Below, piece after piece: positions 55,394-64,000 of a stretch of 64,000 nt of DNA; the first letter of the stretch is position 1, and each line of letters begins with the position of its first letter. Origin of the DNA: Ctena decussata. Lineage: Eukaryota; Mollusca; Bivalvia; Lucinida; Lucinidae. Both the position numbers and the translations under genes were made by a program. The notes below the pieces were generated by a model. The model did no database searches. It was not told the origin of the DNA and saw nothing but the letters and a program-made list of their open reading frames with translations. Where the stretch lies: the NCBI GenBank assembly GCA_963989385.1, contig OZ022501.1, positions 26,482,602 through 26,546,601 on the forward strand, read 5' to 3'.

Positions 55394-56440
55394 AAAATCA
55401 TAGTTACTTTTGTTCAATAATAATTCTCCAAGCCAGAATAAGTGTTTGTGAAAAAAAACTTTCGCCAAAACAGGTATCAGTGATCCCATTGCATTTACTG
55501 TATATTTGCCGGTGCCACAAAAGTGTTGTTTTCAGGGATCGTTATTCCCTTATTTCATAATCACTGTAAAAATCATGATTTCCCTCACTGAAATATGAAT
55601 TTACACTTAATCCGAATAATGCAAAGGTGAACCTGAATAAAATGACCTCTTAATTTTGACAAATAACAACTTGAGAACTTATCATTCATTTAAAACGTAC
55701 ACAAAAATACCCTTCGCAATACGCAAACAGTCCATCGACGCCGTTCAAAATCAATAAATTTGCGTTATTTCACAGATTTTATGGACCTTCTTCATATATA
55801 CAACGTGGGCAAATGTCTGACGTGTTCCATGCACACCATATTACATCAACTAACCTTCTCTTCTCCGAATTAGCCACACATGAATGGTGGGTTCAATGCT
55901 TATCTCTTGAAACAAATCCGAAAGTGACCGATACCGAATCCATCAGGTACGGGTAACGCATGTTTGATCCGTCGGGAGCCGTTATGGCTACCCACCGTGA
56001 ATATGACATGGTGGATAAAATATTTGGGTGGTTTGTATTTTTAGGCGTAACAAGAACAATGTGCAGTCTTGTTCTGAATTTGAGAAATGACCATAAAGTT
56101 TATACTTTTGTTGTTGAATGAAAAAAAAAAAAAGACTACCTTGAACTTGGCTAAATTTTCGACCGTCTTCACAGTTGTGTATACACGAAAGTGAGCACCG
56201 AAATTTTTCAGTCAGTAAACATTGTCGCCTATATTGAGTTTTGTCAGGAGTTTTGTCAGCAACTAAGCTACCAATGCCTACATGCTGTTTGCGTTAGATA
56301 ACCAGTCAGTTAAATTTGATGTAGTTACATCTGTTATAAACAATTATGCCAGCCACTACACACTGCTATTTTCACCATGCATGTCAACATTTTATCAGTT
56401 TTCAACAGTCTTAACCATACTTAAACATTATTTTTTGTCG
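55101..56440. other. No recognised gene
   Basis: Contains a (GA)n run at 55,363-55,388. Otherwise AT-rich non-coding sequence. Confidence 0.4.
55363..55388. repeat. (GA)n microsatellite
   Basis: About 13 AG units followed by an A run. Confidence 0.9.
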
Positions 56441-57600
56441 CACCTGCTTTAGCAAGGTGCGATATAGGAGTTCACTTTCCGTCCGTCCGTCCGTCCACAA
56501 TTACGTCGACCCGAACGTTCGTGTCCATTATTCTCAATCTATGATACCTACACTCATCGAACCCGGTATAAAGTTTTTTCTTAGAATGATCTCGAGGAAC
56601 CTTCCACTTATTTTGACCATTAACCTTTTTTACATGGTATAATATATTCGAAAAATTTTACGTCAAAATTACGTCAACCCTTGTGTTTAAGTCCATTCCT
56701 CTCCATCTATGACACTTGCAATCATCAAACCTGGTATAAAGATTTGCTTAGAATGGTCTTGAGGATAGATGCCTTTATTTTGACTTTTGACCTATACTTT
56801 ACGCCCTGCTCACTTATAAAAAATTACGTCAGCACTGGCATGCTTGTCCATTTCCCCCAGTCTCTGATACATGTACCTACAGTCATCAAACCTGGTATAA
56901 AGTTTTTACTTAGGTTGATCTTGAGAATTGTTGCACTGATTTTGACTTTTGACCTATATTTCATGCTCTGCTGACTCGTAAAATTATACTAAATAAATTC
57001 ATCAACCTTATCGTTTAATTCCATTTCTCTCGATCTATGATATCTAACCTGGTATGAAGTTTCATTTAAGAATGGACATTAGGACTAATGCGCTGATATC
57101 AACTCTTGGCCTATATTTTACGTACTACTGATTTTGTAAAATTTTACATCCAAAATTGTGTCGCCTTGAGTCAATTTTTCTTTAAATTCAATAGATGTTA
57201 TTATCAACCCTAGCTTGAAGATTCTTCTGGGATACTGCTACTATATGTACCATTGACATATACATCATGCTCTGCTGACATAGAAAGTTTTATGTCACTC
57301 TGGCATTCATGATTAGATGGTCAAGAACTTTCAAGTTTAATTCTCACTAAATATACCACCTACAATCATCAGACATGGCATAAAATGTTTTCTTAAGCTG
57401 ATGTCCTTCATTGTTTGACTACTTTATACCTTAAACGTATATTTTTAACTCTGTGGTCTGTACAGCTTTATCTATAGAATTGCACCTTTTCTAGTTTTTA
57501 AGTCCAATTTGTTGATGTTTCTGCAAAAATTCATCAGACCTAGTGTACAGTTTCATCTAACCGTGGTATCTACTACTGAGAAAGTATAAAACAGGTGCAA
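56436..57600 (+). repeat. GTCGCACCTGC element with internal tandem units
   Basis: Opens TTTGTCGCACCTGCTTTAGC then AAGGTGCGATATAGGAG (GTCGCACCT/AAGGTGCGA hairpin) and a CCGTCCGTCC run. Units with ATCGAACCCGGTATAAAGTT or ATCAAACCTGGTATAAAGTT recur about every 175-180 bases (56,557; 56,725; 56,885; 57,045). Same architecture as the GCTCACCTGAGC elements with different ends. Confidence 0.72.
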
Positions 57601-57731
57601 TATGGCATTCTGCAGAATTCTTGTCTTACGCGTAGTAAATCGTCGTTTGTCATTCACTAAACTTGTCATCAATGTGTCAGCTGCCGACATTTTTTTCAGT
57701 TTCATGTACGAAATACCATTATCTGTATATA

Positions 57732-58346
57732 CACTGCTCAAAATATTTAAAGGAGCATCTGATATTTTCCCATAGACATTACTACAACATATACCCAGTT
57801 CCACGGCCCATAAATTCGATCGCTAAAGGACAAGAATTTCCCATTCCTTTGCAGCAGTTGTAAGAACTATCGAAGTTTAAGACAACAAGAATTTCAATAC
57901 AACTGATACCCAGATCATTTCCAAGGAACAAATTTTGTATGTTTCGATTTTTCTGAAACTGAGGCATTTTTCTGGAAGTCTATAAAATCTCATAAGCTTG
58001 AGTTCAAAGTTATCTTTTTAAACAGGCCACCTTGTAAGACATTCAGCTTTATCGGCAACCTGATTGTGTTGATTTGGGTTGTAATTTACATGCTGTTCCC
58101 CTGTTCTTAAAAAATGCAATTTTTTGCCAAAATTTCATTTGCACAAAAAACAGTCCATGGATATGGGCAGGGCAGACATTGGATCAAAACTTGTGCTGTA
58201 AGTAACCTTGGCCCTCTTAAAAAGAATGGCAAAATGGAAATTCTGTGTCTTTGTCGAGCGAAAGTAAATGGCCTTCAAAGTGGGGATGCATTGCACTGTC
58301 GTCTATGGAAAACTATCTGGTGTTCCTTTAAATATTTTGAGCAGTG
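57732..58346. mobile_element. TA-flanked inverted-repeat element (615 bp)
   Basis: CACTGCTCAAAATATTTAAA then GGAGCA at the left; the right end reversed reads CACTGCTCAAAATATTTAAA then GGAACA. TA at 57,730-57,731 and 58,347-58,348. Sub-terminal sequences also pair (CATAGAC region). The 87-codon plus-strand frame inside has no recognised domain. Confidence 0.85.
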
Positions 58347-58796
58347 TAGCTTGTCATCAGGTTTGATACTACTTTAGCTTCGTTATTCTTACGTGAAGTA
58401 TTTAGTTGGTTTGTCAGTCACTGAAATTGTCATCAGTTGTGTCATCATCTAAAATTTTTAGTCTTACACTTGATAAGTAAATGTTATTACTTTGTCAGTC
58501 ACTAAATACTAAATTAGGTATTGGTGTGCTATCAGTTTTGTAAACATCTCAGCATTGTTAATATACATCTAGTTGACCATCAATTTAGTTAGCTCCAAAT
58601 ATCACTTGTCAGTAGTTAGTCACTGAATACCGTTATTTATACATGACTTGTCATCAGATCCCTCAGTCTGTAAGCATCTTATATCTGCTATGTCATCACT
58701 TGTCAGCCAACTAAACTTGCTATTTTACTTTGAAGTTAGAGTCTCATCAGTTTCGAGTTAATACTTTGATATCAGCAGATTTATAAGCCATATATA

Positions 58797-59380
58797 CTAG
58801 GCAAAAGTTCTAACCGGCCACTTACATTTTATCGATTTCTTCAAAGCCCCAAACAATTTTACAGCTCTATTTACATACCCAAATAGGCAGACGTTTCAGT
58901 CAACTTAGCCATCAAAAAGTTTGACAAAATTCTTAACATTACATTCAGGCTACGCCGATGAACAAAAGTATTCCCACTTTTAAAATTCACAAAATTAAGC
59001 ATTTCGTCACAATTTGTGAAGAATCACTTCTTGAAATATCCTACTGACGTGAGCAAAACCACTTCATTACTAAATCAAATGACTGAAGAAACAGATTTAT
59101 GCAGAAACGAACACTCTTCCTGCACGACAGTGGTCGCTTTGGGTCAAAATGATAAAAATTACCCCGCCACTCAATACAAATTCTTGTTAATTTTGAAAAT
59201 GGGGGTACCCGTATTCATCTGTGCCTCCTGGATACAATGAACCGAATATTGCTTAACCGTTTAGTGGCATGCTTTACCGACATATTCGCCTATCAGTGGC
59301 TGTAAAGTAAATTGTAAGATTGCTTATAGCATTGAGGAAAAATGATAAACACTAAGTGGTCGGTTAGAACTTTTGACTAG
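58797..59380. mobile_element. TA-flanked inverted-repeat element (584 bp)
   Basis: CTAGGCAAAAGTTCTAACCG at the left; right end reversed CTAGTCAAAAGTTCTAACCG; both continue CCACTTA. TA at 58,795-58,796 and 59,381-59,382. No transposase. It and the previous element lie 450 bases apart in a region of repeated TTGTCATCA and GTCAGTCACTAAA words. Confidence 0.83.
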
Positions 59381-59494
59381 TATATATTAACGACCGCATA
59401 CTTGTAGTGGATAGTGCTGTCAGTTTATAGTCTGTCATCACTTTTACCAGTCAGTTTACCTCATAAAAGGTGTAGTAAGTCATAACCCTGCGGG

Positions 59495-59580
59495 CACACC
59501 ACGTCGAGTCTACGGCGTGCTGACGTCGTCGCGCCGTCACACCACGTCGAGTCTACGGCGTGCTGACGTCGTCGCGCCGT
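59495..59580. repeat. Perfect 43-bp tandem duplication, CpG-rich
   Basis: Two identical 43-base units starting CACACCACGTCGAGTCTACG at 59,495 and 59,538 and ending GTCGTCGCGCCGT. About seven CG dinucleotides per unit, far above the local average; internal palindromes include GACGTC. Confidence 0.95.
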
Positions 59581-60272
59581 CACTCCGAATAATTATGACG
59601 TCGTTTGCTTGCTTGTTAAATGCTCGTCGTGAAACACTGCCAGTTACTGATTCAGAAATAAAGCAGGTCCGGGGTATAATCTAGCGTAAGTGTTATATGA
59701 ATGGCAGTGATTGAAGTGAGTTGTAGCTAACATGAATATACTGGTGAATCCTGTTTATAATACTGGAAAAACTTGTTTTATATTAATATGTTTCTGATCT
59801 GTGGCGTATTGAAATGTTGAGGGCAGTCGCACAGCGCGTTGCCTGTTCGACACCCCCACTACCACTACTACAAGGGAAGTTCGTAAATTCAGTAAACATA
59901 CATGTATGAGTGGTAGAAGTGAGAACGTCGATGAGTAGGCACGGCAGTGACGACTCGTCTCGGTCTACGATATTTGTATATTTTTGCAATATTTATATTG
60001 AACTTTTGGGACACTTTTTACCATGTATTAGCGCTGTTGCACCGACGTCGAAAGGTGTTATTTGAACTCGGTGTCTGCTGGGATATGCAGTCAAACGGGG
60101 TCGTGTAAAAATACCTTATGGGACGTGCTATCAAGGAAGACTCATATCAGCCTGTACATTGACGCAGATTGAACAGTCTTCCTGGTTGCACGCTCATGTA
60201 CAAGCTAATTAGGATTCAGTGTTTGCTCATCGCTTAAGTCCCAAAGTATCTCTTTGCGCGATGCCACTCATT
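59581..60272. other. No recognised gene
   Basis: Region between the 43-bp duplication and the GS paralogue. GC content is higher than average in places. CATCACTT/GTCAGTT words at its start belong to the preceding repeat-rich region. Confidence 0.35.
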
Positions 60273-60510
60273 TGAGCCGCGACACGAGAAAACCAAAAAT
60301 GTGGTTGTGCGCCCAGCGCAGACTCATATCAGCCTGGGCATCCGCCAAGTTTGACCAGACTCTTTGCTAAGAGCTCAAATTGTAGCTAAGGGTCTAAGCT
60401 ACCTCCATGCGGACAGCGAAGACTCTGATCAGACTGGGCGGATGCCCAGGCTGATCTGAGTCTGCGCTGGGCGCACAACCACATCGTTGGTTTTGTCGTG
60501 TCGCGGCTCA
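60273..60510. mobile_element. GAGCCGCGACACG foldback element
   Basis: TGAGCCGCGACACGAGAAAA ... GGTTTTGTCGTGTCGCGGCT-CA. Arms contain CAGCCTGGGCATCCGCCAAG and GACTGGGCGGATGCCCAGGC. 238 bp. Lies just downstream of the paralogue's stop codon. Confidence 0.93.
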
Positions 60511-60678
60511 TTTATTGTTGCATTCGATGCGATGTCAAAAATTTTGAAATGCACCTTTTTTTTTCAATGTAAATCGTCAACCTACGATAAATTATTAATG
60601 TCCATTAATGATAAAATGGGATTGTTCGTAATTCGACAGCACATCCCCAATGACTCCTCTTTTTGCAGTGATAATTTG

Positions 60679-60973
60679 TTACTCATGTAACAGTACCGTC
60701 TCAACAATAACACGTGACACCTCGTAAGGGTCGGCATCGGCCGCTACTCTACGTTCTTCCAAGTAGCCTTTGCCTTCTAAAAGCACGTTCGTTGGAATTC
60801 GTATTGAGCATCTTTCTTTCTGTCCTTCTCCTACAGTGACTTCATTCAAACATGGGTTGAAAAGTTCTCCTATAAGTTTGGCTGCAGCATCTATACCGTT
60901 GTTTCTATCATAGTGTATGAGTAACTGTTCTTGAGGCTTGTTTTTAAGCTTTTCAGCCATTTCTCGTATGTGT
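60679..60973 (-). CDS. Second GS-like gene, terminal exon
   Basis: Same 295-nt length, same acceptor context (ATATGTTTCAG) and same phase as exon 6 of the GS-like gene at 7,891-8,185. In the 93 residues from MAEKLKNK to the end I count about eight differences, near 91% identity. It keeps GELFNPCLNEV in place of the HETS flap, SIRIP, and GYLEERRVAADADPYEV (Phe to Leu in the usually invariant GYFE). Stop TAA at 60,681-60,679. No damage visible, so the paralogue is probably a real gene. The preceding exon ends at 63,970, giving a 2,996-base intron loaded with foldback elements. Confidence 0.9.
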
Positions 60974-61074
60974 CTGAAACATATATCAACTAGATGAACA
61001 ACTTATATTTAAGTGTTCAGACACCATTAGCATTCCTCTAGAAGCAAGAAAATGATCAGAGAAACAAAGTAGCT

Positions 61075-61308
61075 AACTCGAGACGAGAAACCCAACAATG
61101 TGCTAATGCTCCCAGGGCAGACTCTGATCAGCCTGGGCATACGCCCAGACTGATCAGAGTCTCCACTGTCCGCTTAGAGGTAGCTAAGGGTCTGCGCTAT
61201 CCTTTAAGCGCTTAAGGAAGAGTCCCATAAGACCGGGCGTATACCCAGGCTGATCTGAGTCTGCGCTGGGCGCATAACCACTATGTTGGGTTTCTCGTGT
61301 CGCGGCCC
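61075..61308. mobile_element. GAGCCGCGACACG foldback element, variant ends
   Basis: Left arm has GAGACGAGAAACCCAACAAT; right end GGGTTTCTCGTGTCGCGGCC. Arms CAGCCTGGGCATACGCCCAG and GGGCGTATACCCAGGCTG changed together, keeping the pairing. 234 bp. Confidence 0.88.
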
Positions 61309-61369
61309 TATTATTATGTTAAAACAGTGCCAACACCTCCTAACACCAGCTTCAGTGCGGAAATCTATT

Positions 61370-61581
61370 TGAGCCGCGATACGCGAAAACCAACAAAGTA
61401 GTTGCGCGCCTAGCGCAGACTCTATTCAGACTCTTTGCTAACCACTTAAAGGGTAGCTAAAAGTCTAAGCTACCGCCATGCGGGCAGCGAAGACTCTGAT
61501 GAGACTGGACGGATGCCCAGGCTGAACAGAGTCTGCGCTTGGCCCACAACCACTTTTTTGGTTTTCTCGCGTCGCGGCTCA
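61370..61581. mobile_element. GAGCCGCGACACG foldback element, shortened
   Basis: TGAGCCGCGATACGCGAAAA to TTTTCTCGCGTCGCGGCTCA. The left arm lacks the CAGCCTGGGCATCCGCC part, giving 212 bp. Confidence 0.88.
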
Positions 61582-61589
61582 TTTTCAAG

Positions 61590-61870
61590 CTGACTCAAAA
61601 TGAACCCGATGATCCCAAGGGATAGAAATATACTCTGCACTTTGATGATGTACAGGGATACTTTGTACATCATACTTTGCCACACGGCACACCTCCAGCT
61701 GCAGTGAAGATGAAATGAATTACAAAGGAAGAGCCTTGGAAGCAAATAGCACACTAGGTTTAATTGAATCTGCTCATGGACAATGATGTTTTGTTGCAAC
61801 TCTGCCCAGGCCCCTAGCACCGGCTTTAGCGGAACTCCTTTTTTCAAACTGACTAAACATGTGTCGAGTT
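61590..61870. repeat. Intron segment shared with the first GS-like gene
   Basis: GATGATGTACAGGGATACTT, CTCCAGCTGCAGTGAAGATG and CTAGCACCGGCTTTAGCGGA correspond to 8,440-8,640. Supports duplication of a genomic block and not retrocopying. Confidence 0.7.
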
Positions 61871-61965
61871 ATCCCAAAGAACCAGAAACCTGTAAATACC
61901 TTAATATATTATACATAAGGTAAGTCCAGTCATAATAGAAAACTATTTTTACATGTTCATGATGT

Positions 61966-62376
61966 TAGAGAAAAGAACGCAGGCCTTTGAGATAAGGTTG
62001 TAGTTACCGAAGGTTACTGAACATTTCGTACAAGGACCATATAACCACTGATAAGGTTCGCAGAAAGAGCCAAGCAGACAACGGAAATATGAGGAACTTC
62101 AGGCGCTGGTAAAGAAACGGACACTAAGTTGGTCTGGACACGTCTCAAGATCTTCTGGTTTAGCAAAAACGATTCTGCAGGGCATAATGAAAGGAAAATT
62201 AAGAAGAGGTAGACAGAAGAAGAGGTGGGAAGACAATATTAAAGAGTGGACAGGGATGGATTTTGCCAGCTCAGCTAGGGCAGCTGAAACAGGACAAGGT
62301 GGAAAGGGATTGTTTCGAAGTCATCTGTGGTGCCCCAGCGACCTAGTAAGGCTACGGGATAGAATAGAATAGAATA
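61966..62376 (+). pseudogene. LINE reverse transcriptase C-terminal fragment
   Basis: About 410 bases matching the 3' end of the LINE at 47,129-48,517, from GTTAGAGAAAAGAACGCAGG to the ATAGAATAGAATAGAATA tail. Contains RRGRQKKRWED and NIKEWTGMDFASS. An insertion near 61,995 and other changes break the frame. A second 5'-truncated insertion of the same family, in the last intron of the GS paralogue; no clear target duplication seen. Confidence 0.92.
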
Positions 62377-62679
62377 ATACTGTCATTCTAAGAATATATC
62401 CCTTATAGACCAGATTACAGAATAAAGGCTTCAACCAATTTATGCCTAGATCCCATCAAAAAGGACATAGGCAAACAGTACAGATTCAAATCAGACGCCG
62501 CAAATCGGAAGTTTCTGCTTAAAATAAAAATAATAAAAATGATCTAAACAAAGCACCCCTTAATTTACAAATGGAATCATCAATTTGACAAGGATAGAAT
62601 ATTCCACTAAACATAAATGGGTTAAGACCAAGTCTAAGATCTTTGGGGGATGGCCATTCTGAAATATTGAAAAGAAAAT

Positions 62680-62917
62680 TGAGCCACGACACGACAAAAC
62701 CAACTTTGTGGTTGTGTGCCATCCGCAGACTCAGATCAGCCTGTGCATCCGCCCAGTTTGATTAGAGTCTTCGCTGTCCGCATGAAGGTAGCTTAGATCC
62801 TTAACTACCCTTTAAGTGTTTAGCAAAGAGTCTGATCAGATTGAATGGATGCCAAGGCTGATCTCAGACTGTGCTGGGCGCACACCCACATTGTTGGGTT
62901 TGTCGAGTCGCGGCTCA
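62680..62917. mobile_element. GAGCCGCGACACG foldback element
   Basis: TGAGCCACGACACGACAAAA to TTTGTCGAGTCGCGGCTCA, 238 bp, several substitutions in both arms. Confidence 0.9.
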
Positions 62918-62929
62918 ATTATTTTATTT

Positions 62930-63110
62930 AAGCCAAAGCTTAGCTGCGTGTACAGCCTTGCAAACTCCATTGCTGCTCATGAAGAGGCAATAGTTTTCTT
63001 GCTTGCAGTGGAACATAGGTGCAAATTATTTTAATATAAGATATGGTTTGTCAGCAGCTAAATCCGAATTTGGCCATCCGGAGTGAACCTATTTGACCTT
63101 CTGTGACATA
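62930..63110. repeat. Intron segment shared with 9,480-9,620
   Basis: AAATCCGAATTTGGCCATCC and GAGTGAAC here correspond to AAGTCTGAATTTGGCCATAT and AAGTGAAAC in intron 5 of the first GS-like gene, in matching relative position to the exons. Confidence 0.6.
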
Positions 63111-63113
63111 ATT

Positions 63114-63351
63114 TGAGCCGCGACACGACAAAACCAACAATGTGGCTGTGCGCCCAGCGCAGACTCAGATCAGCCTGGGCATCCGCCCAGTCTGATCAGA
63201 GTCTTCGCTGTCCGCATGAAGCTGGCTTAGAGCCTTAGCTACCTTTTAAGCCCACAGAAAAGCTTTTGATCTGACTGAGTGGAGACCCAGACTGGTCTGA
63301 GTCTGCACTGGGCGCACAACCACAGTGTTGGTTTTCTCGTGTCGCGGCTCA
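63114..63351. mobile_element. GAGCCGCGACACG foldback element
   Basis: TGAGCCGCGACACGACAAAA to TTTTCTCGTGTCGCGGCTCA, 238 bp. The right arm is more diverged (GACTGAGTGGAGACCCAGAC) than the left. Confidence 0.92.
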
Positions 63352-63499
63352 TTTGTTTTTTCTTTGGCCATCTGTTCCAACATTTTATTTTACATGTATA
63401 AGAGTGTCTTAAACAATATGCTCGATAAATTATGTGATCTCAGCAAACCGCAGGGAGGATATAAACGTATGTTTTAAGCCCACGTTCGTATTAAATAAT

Positions 63500-63737
63500 T
63501 GAGCCGCGACGCGAGAAAACCAACAATGTGGTTGTGCGCCTAGCGCAGACTCAGATCAGCCTGGGCATCCGCCCAGTCTGATCAGAATCTTCGCTAAACG
63601 CTTAAAGTGTAGCTAAGGGACTAAGAAACCTTCATGCGGACAGTGAAGATTCTGACCAGACTGGGCGGATGCCCAGGCTGATCTGAGTCTGCGCTGGACG
63701 CACAACTACATTGTTGGTTTTCTCGCGTCGCGGCTCA
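63500..63737. mobile_element. GAGCCGCGACACG foldback element
   Basis: TGAGCCGCGACGCGAGAAAA to TTTTCTCGCGTCGCGGCTCA: the C-to-G change in one end is matched in the other, so the terminal pairing is perfect. 238 bp. Confidence 0.93.
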
Positions 63738-63739
63738 TA

Positions 63740-63960
63740 TGAGAACTTTCTTGTGTATCAGGGTCATCTTTTCCAAGATCTCGAACATTTCAAATTCTCC
63801 AGATGTGCCACGGTAGCATTAAGTTCCATAGTAAACTCGGAAAGACATCATTTATGCACACCGTTTTGTCGGACAATTTTGCGGGGCCAAGACGATAGTT
63901 TTACTTGACAGTTTATATTCTTATCGGAAGTGAAATGATTTAAGTTAAAGATACAAGACT
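63740..63960. repeat. Intron segment shared with 9,760-9,960
   Basis: AGGGTCATCTTTTCCAAGAT, ACATCATTTATGCACACCGT and CGGACAATTTTGCGGGGCCA parallel TGGGCCATCTTTTCAGATAT, ACATCGTTTATGCTCAATTG and CGGACACTTTTGCTGGGCTG next to exon 5 of the first gene. Confidence 0.7.
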
Positions 63961-63969
63961 AAGACTTAC

Positions 63970-64000
63970 AGTAAACCACCTTCTGATCGAGTGGCTTTAG
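63970..64000 (-). CDS. Second GS-like gene, end of penultimate exon (cut by window)
   Basis: The last 31 bases of an exon matching the end of exon 5 at 9,967: ATRSEGGL here, GTRSDAGL there. Donor T followed by GTAAGT, phase 2, which joins correctly to the exon at 60,973. The rest lies beyond the window. Confidence 0.85.

Noticed and set aside
59016..59240. 74-codon ORF
   Set aside because: Lies inside the 584-bp TA-flanked inverted-repeat element and shows no transposase motif.

Overview
The window is animal genomic DNA, most likely from a bivalve mollusc. Coding capacity is very low, the DNA is AT-rich, exons have canonical GT/AG borders, and the only host gene found encodes an animal-type (type II) glutamine synthetase homologue. 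Repeat families that I associate with marine molluscs fill much of the rest: GTCC-rich elements opening with GCTCACCTGAGC, and foldback elements ending GAGCCGCGACACG. The mollusc assignment is inference; the eukaryotic assignment is not in doubt. There is no sign of operons or bacterial genes.

Host gene. A six-exon glutamine-synthetase-family gene runs on the minus strand (ATG near 19,992, stop near 7,891). All five introns have GT/AG borders and matching phases, and the predicted product is 367 residues. The metal-binding glutamates are present, but two hallmark catalytic segments (the NFDGSST latch and the HETS flap) are replaced. The last exon of a close tandem paralogue lies at 60,679-60,973, and the end of its preceding exon is at the right edge (63,970-64,000). 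Intron sequence is shared too, so this is a local segmental duplication with the intervening ~40 kb filled by transposons.

Left part (1-7.9 kb): a GTCC-rich repeat interrupted by a near-perfect 383-bp tandem array, a small MITE, and one copy of a 300-bp repeat. Introns of the GS gene (8-20 kb) carry diverged 383-bp units, a foldback element, a tRNA-like inverted repeat and a TACGTTT-rich element. The middle (20-46 kb) has no recognised host gene. It holds TA-flanked MITEs, foldback elements, a 5.2-kb TA-flanked inverted-repeat element, a 333-bp palindrome and long mollusc-type tandem-repeat elements.

Right part (46.4-55.1 kb): a decayed tyrosine-recombinase retrotransposon of the DIRS order, Ngaro-like, with a zinc-knuckle Gag, reverse transcriptase, RNase H and tyrosine recombinase. 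It has split direct terminal repeats (A1 ... B1-A2-B2). A 5'-truncated non-LTR retrotransposon is nested in its leader, bounded by a perfect 12-bp target-site duplication. Immediately downstream, still in the leader, is the most unusual structure in the window: nine consecutive short hairpins (48,532-48,817). All share an AAGAG loop closed by YC/GG, but their stems differ in sequence and are kept paired by compensatory changes, including G-U pairs that are valid only in plus-strand RNA. From 55 to 60 kb there are more MITEs and a CpG-rich 43-bp duplication. From 60 to 64 kb, six foldback elements crowd the paralogue's last intron and 3' flank.
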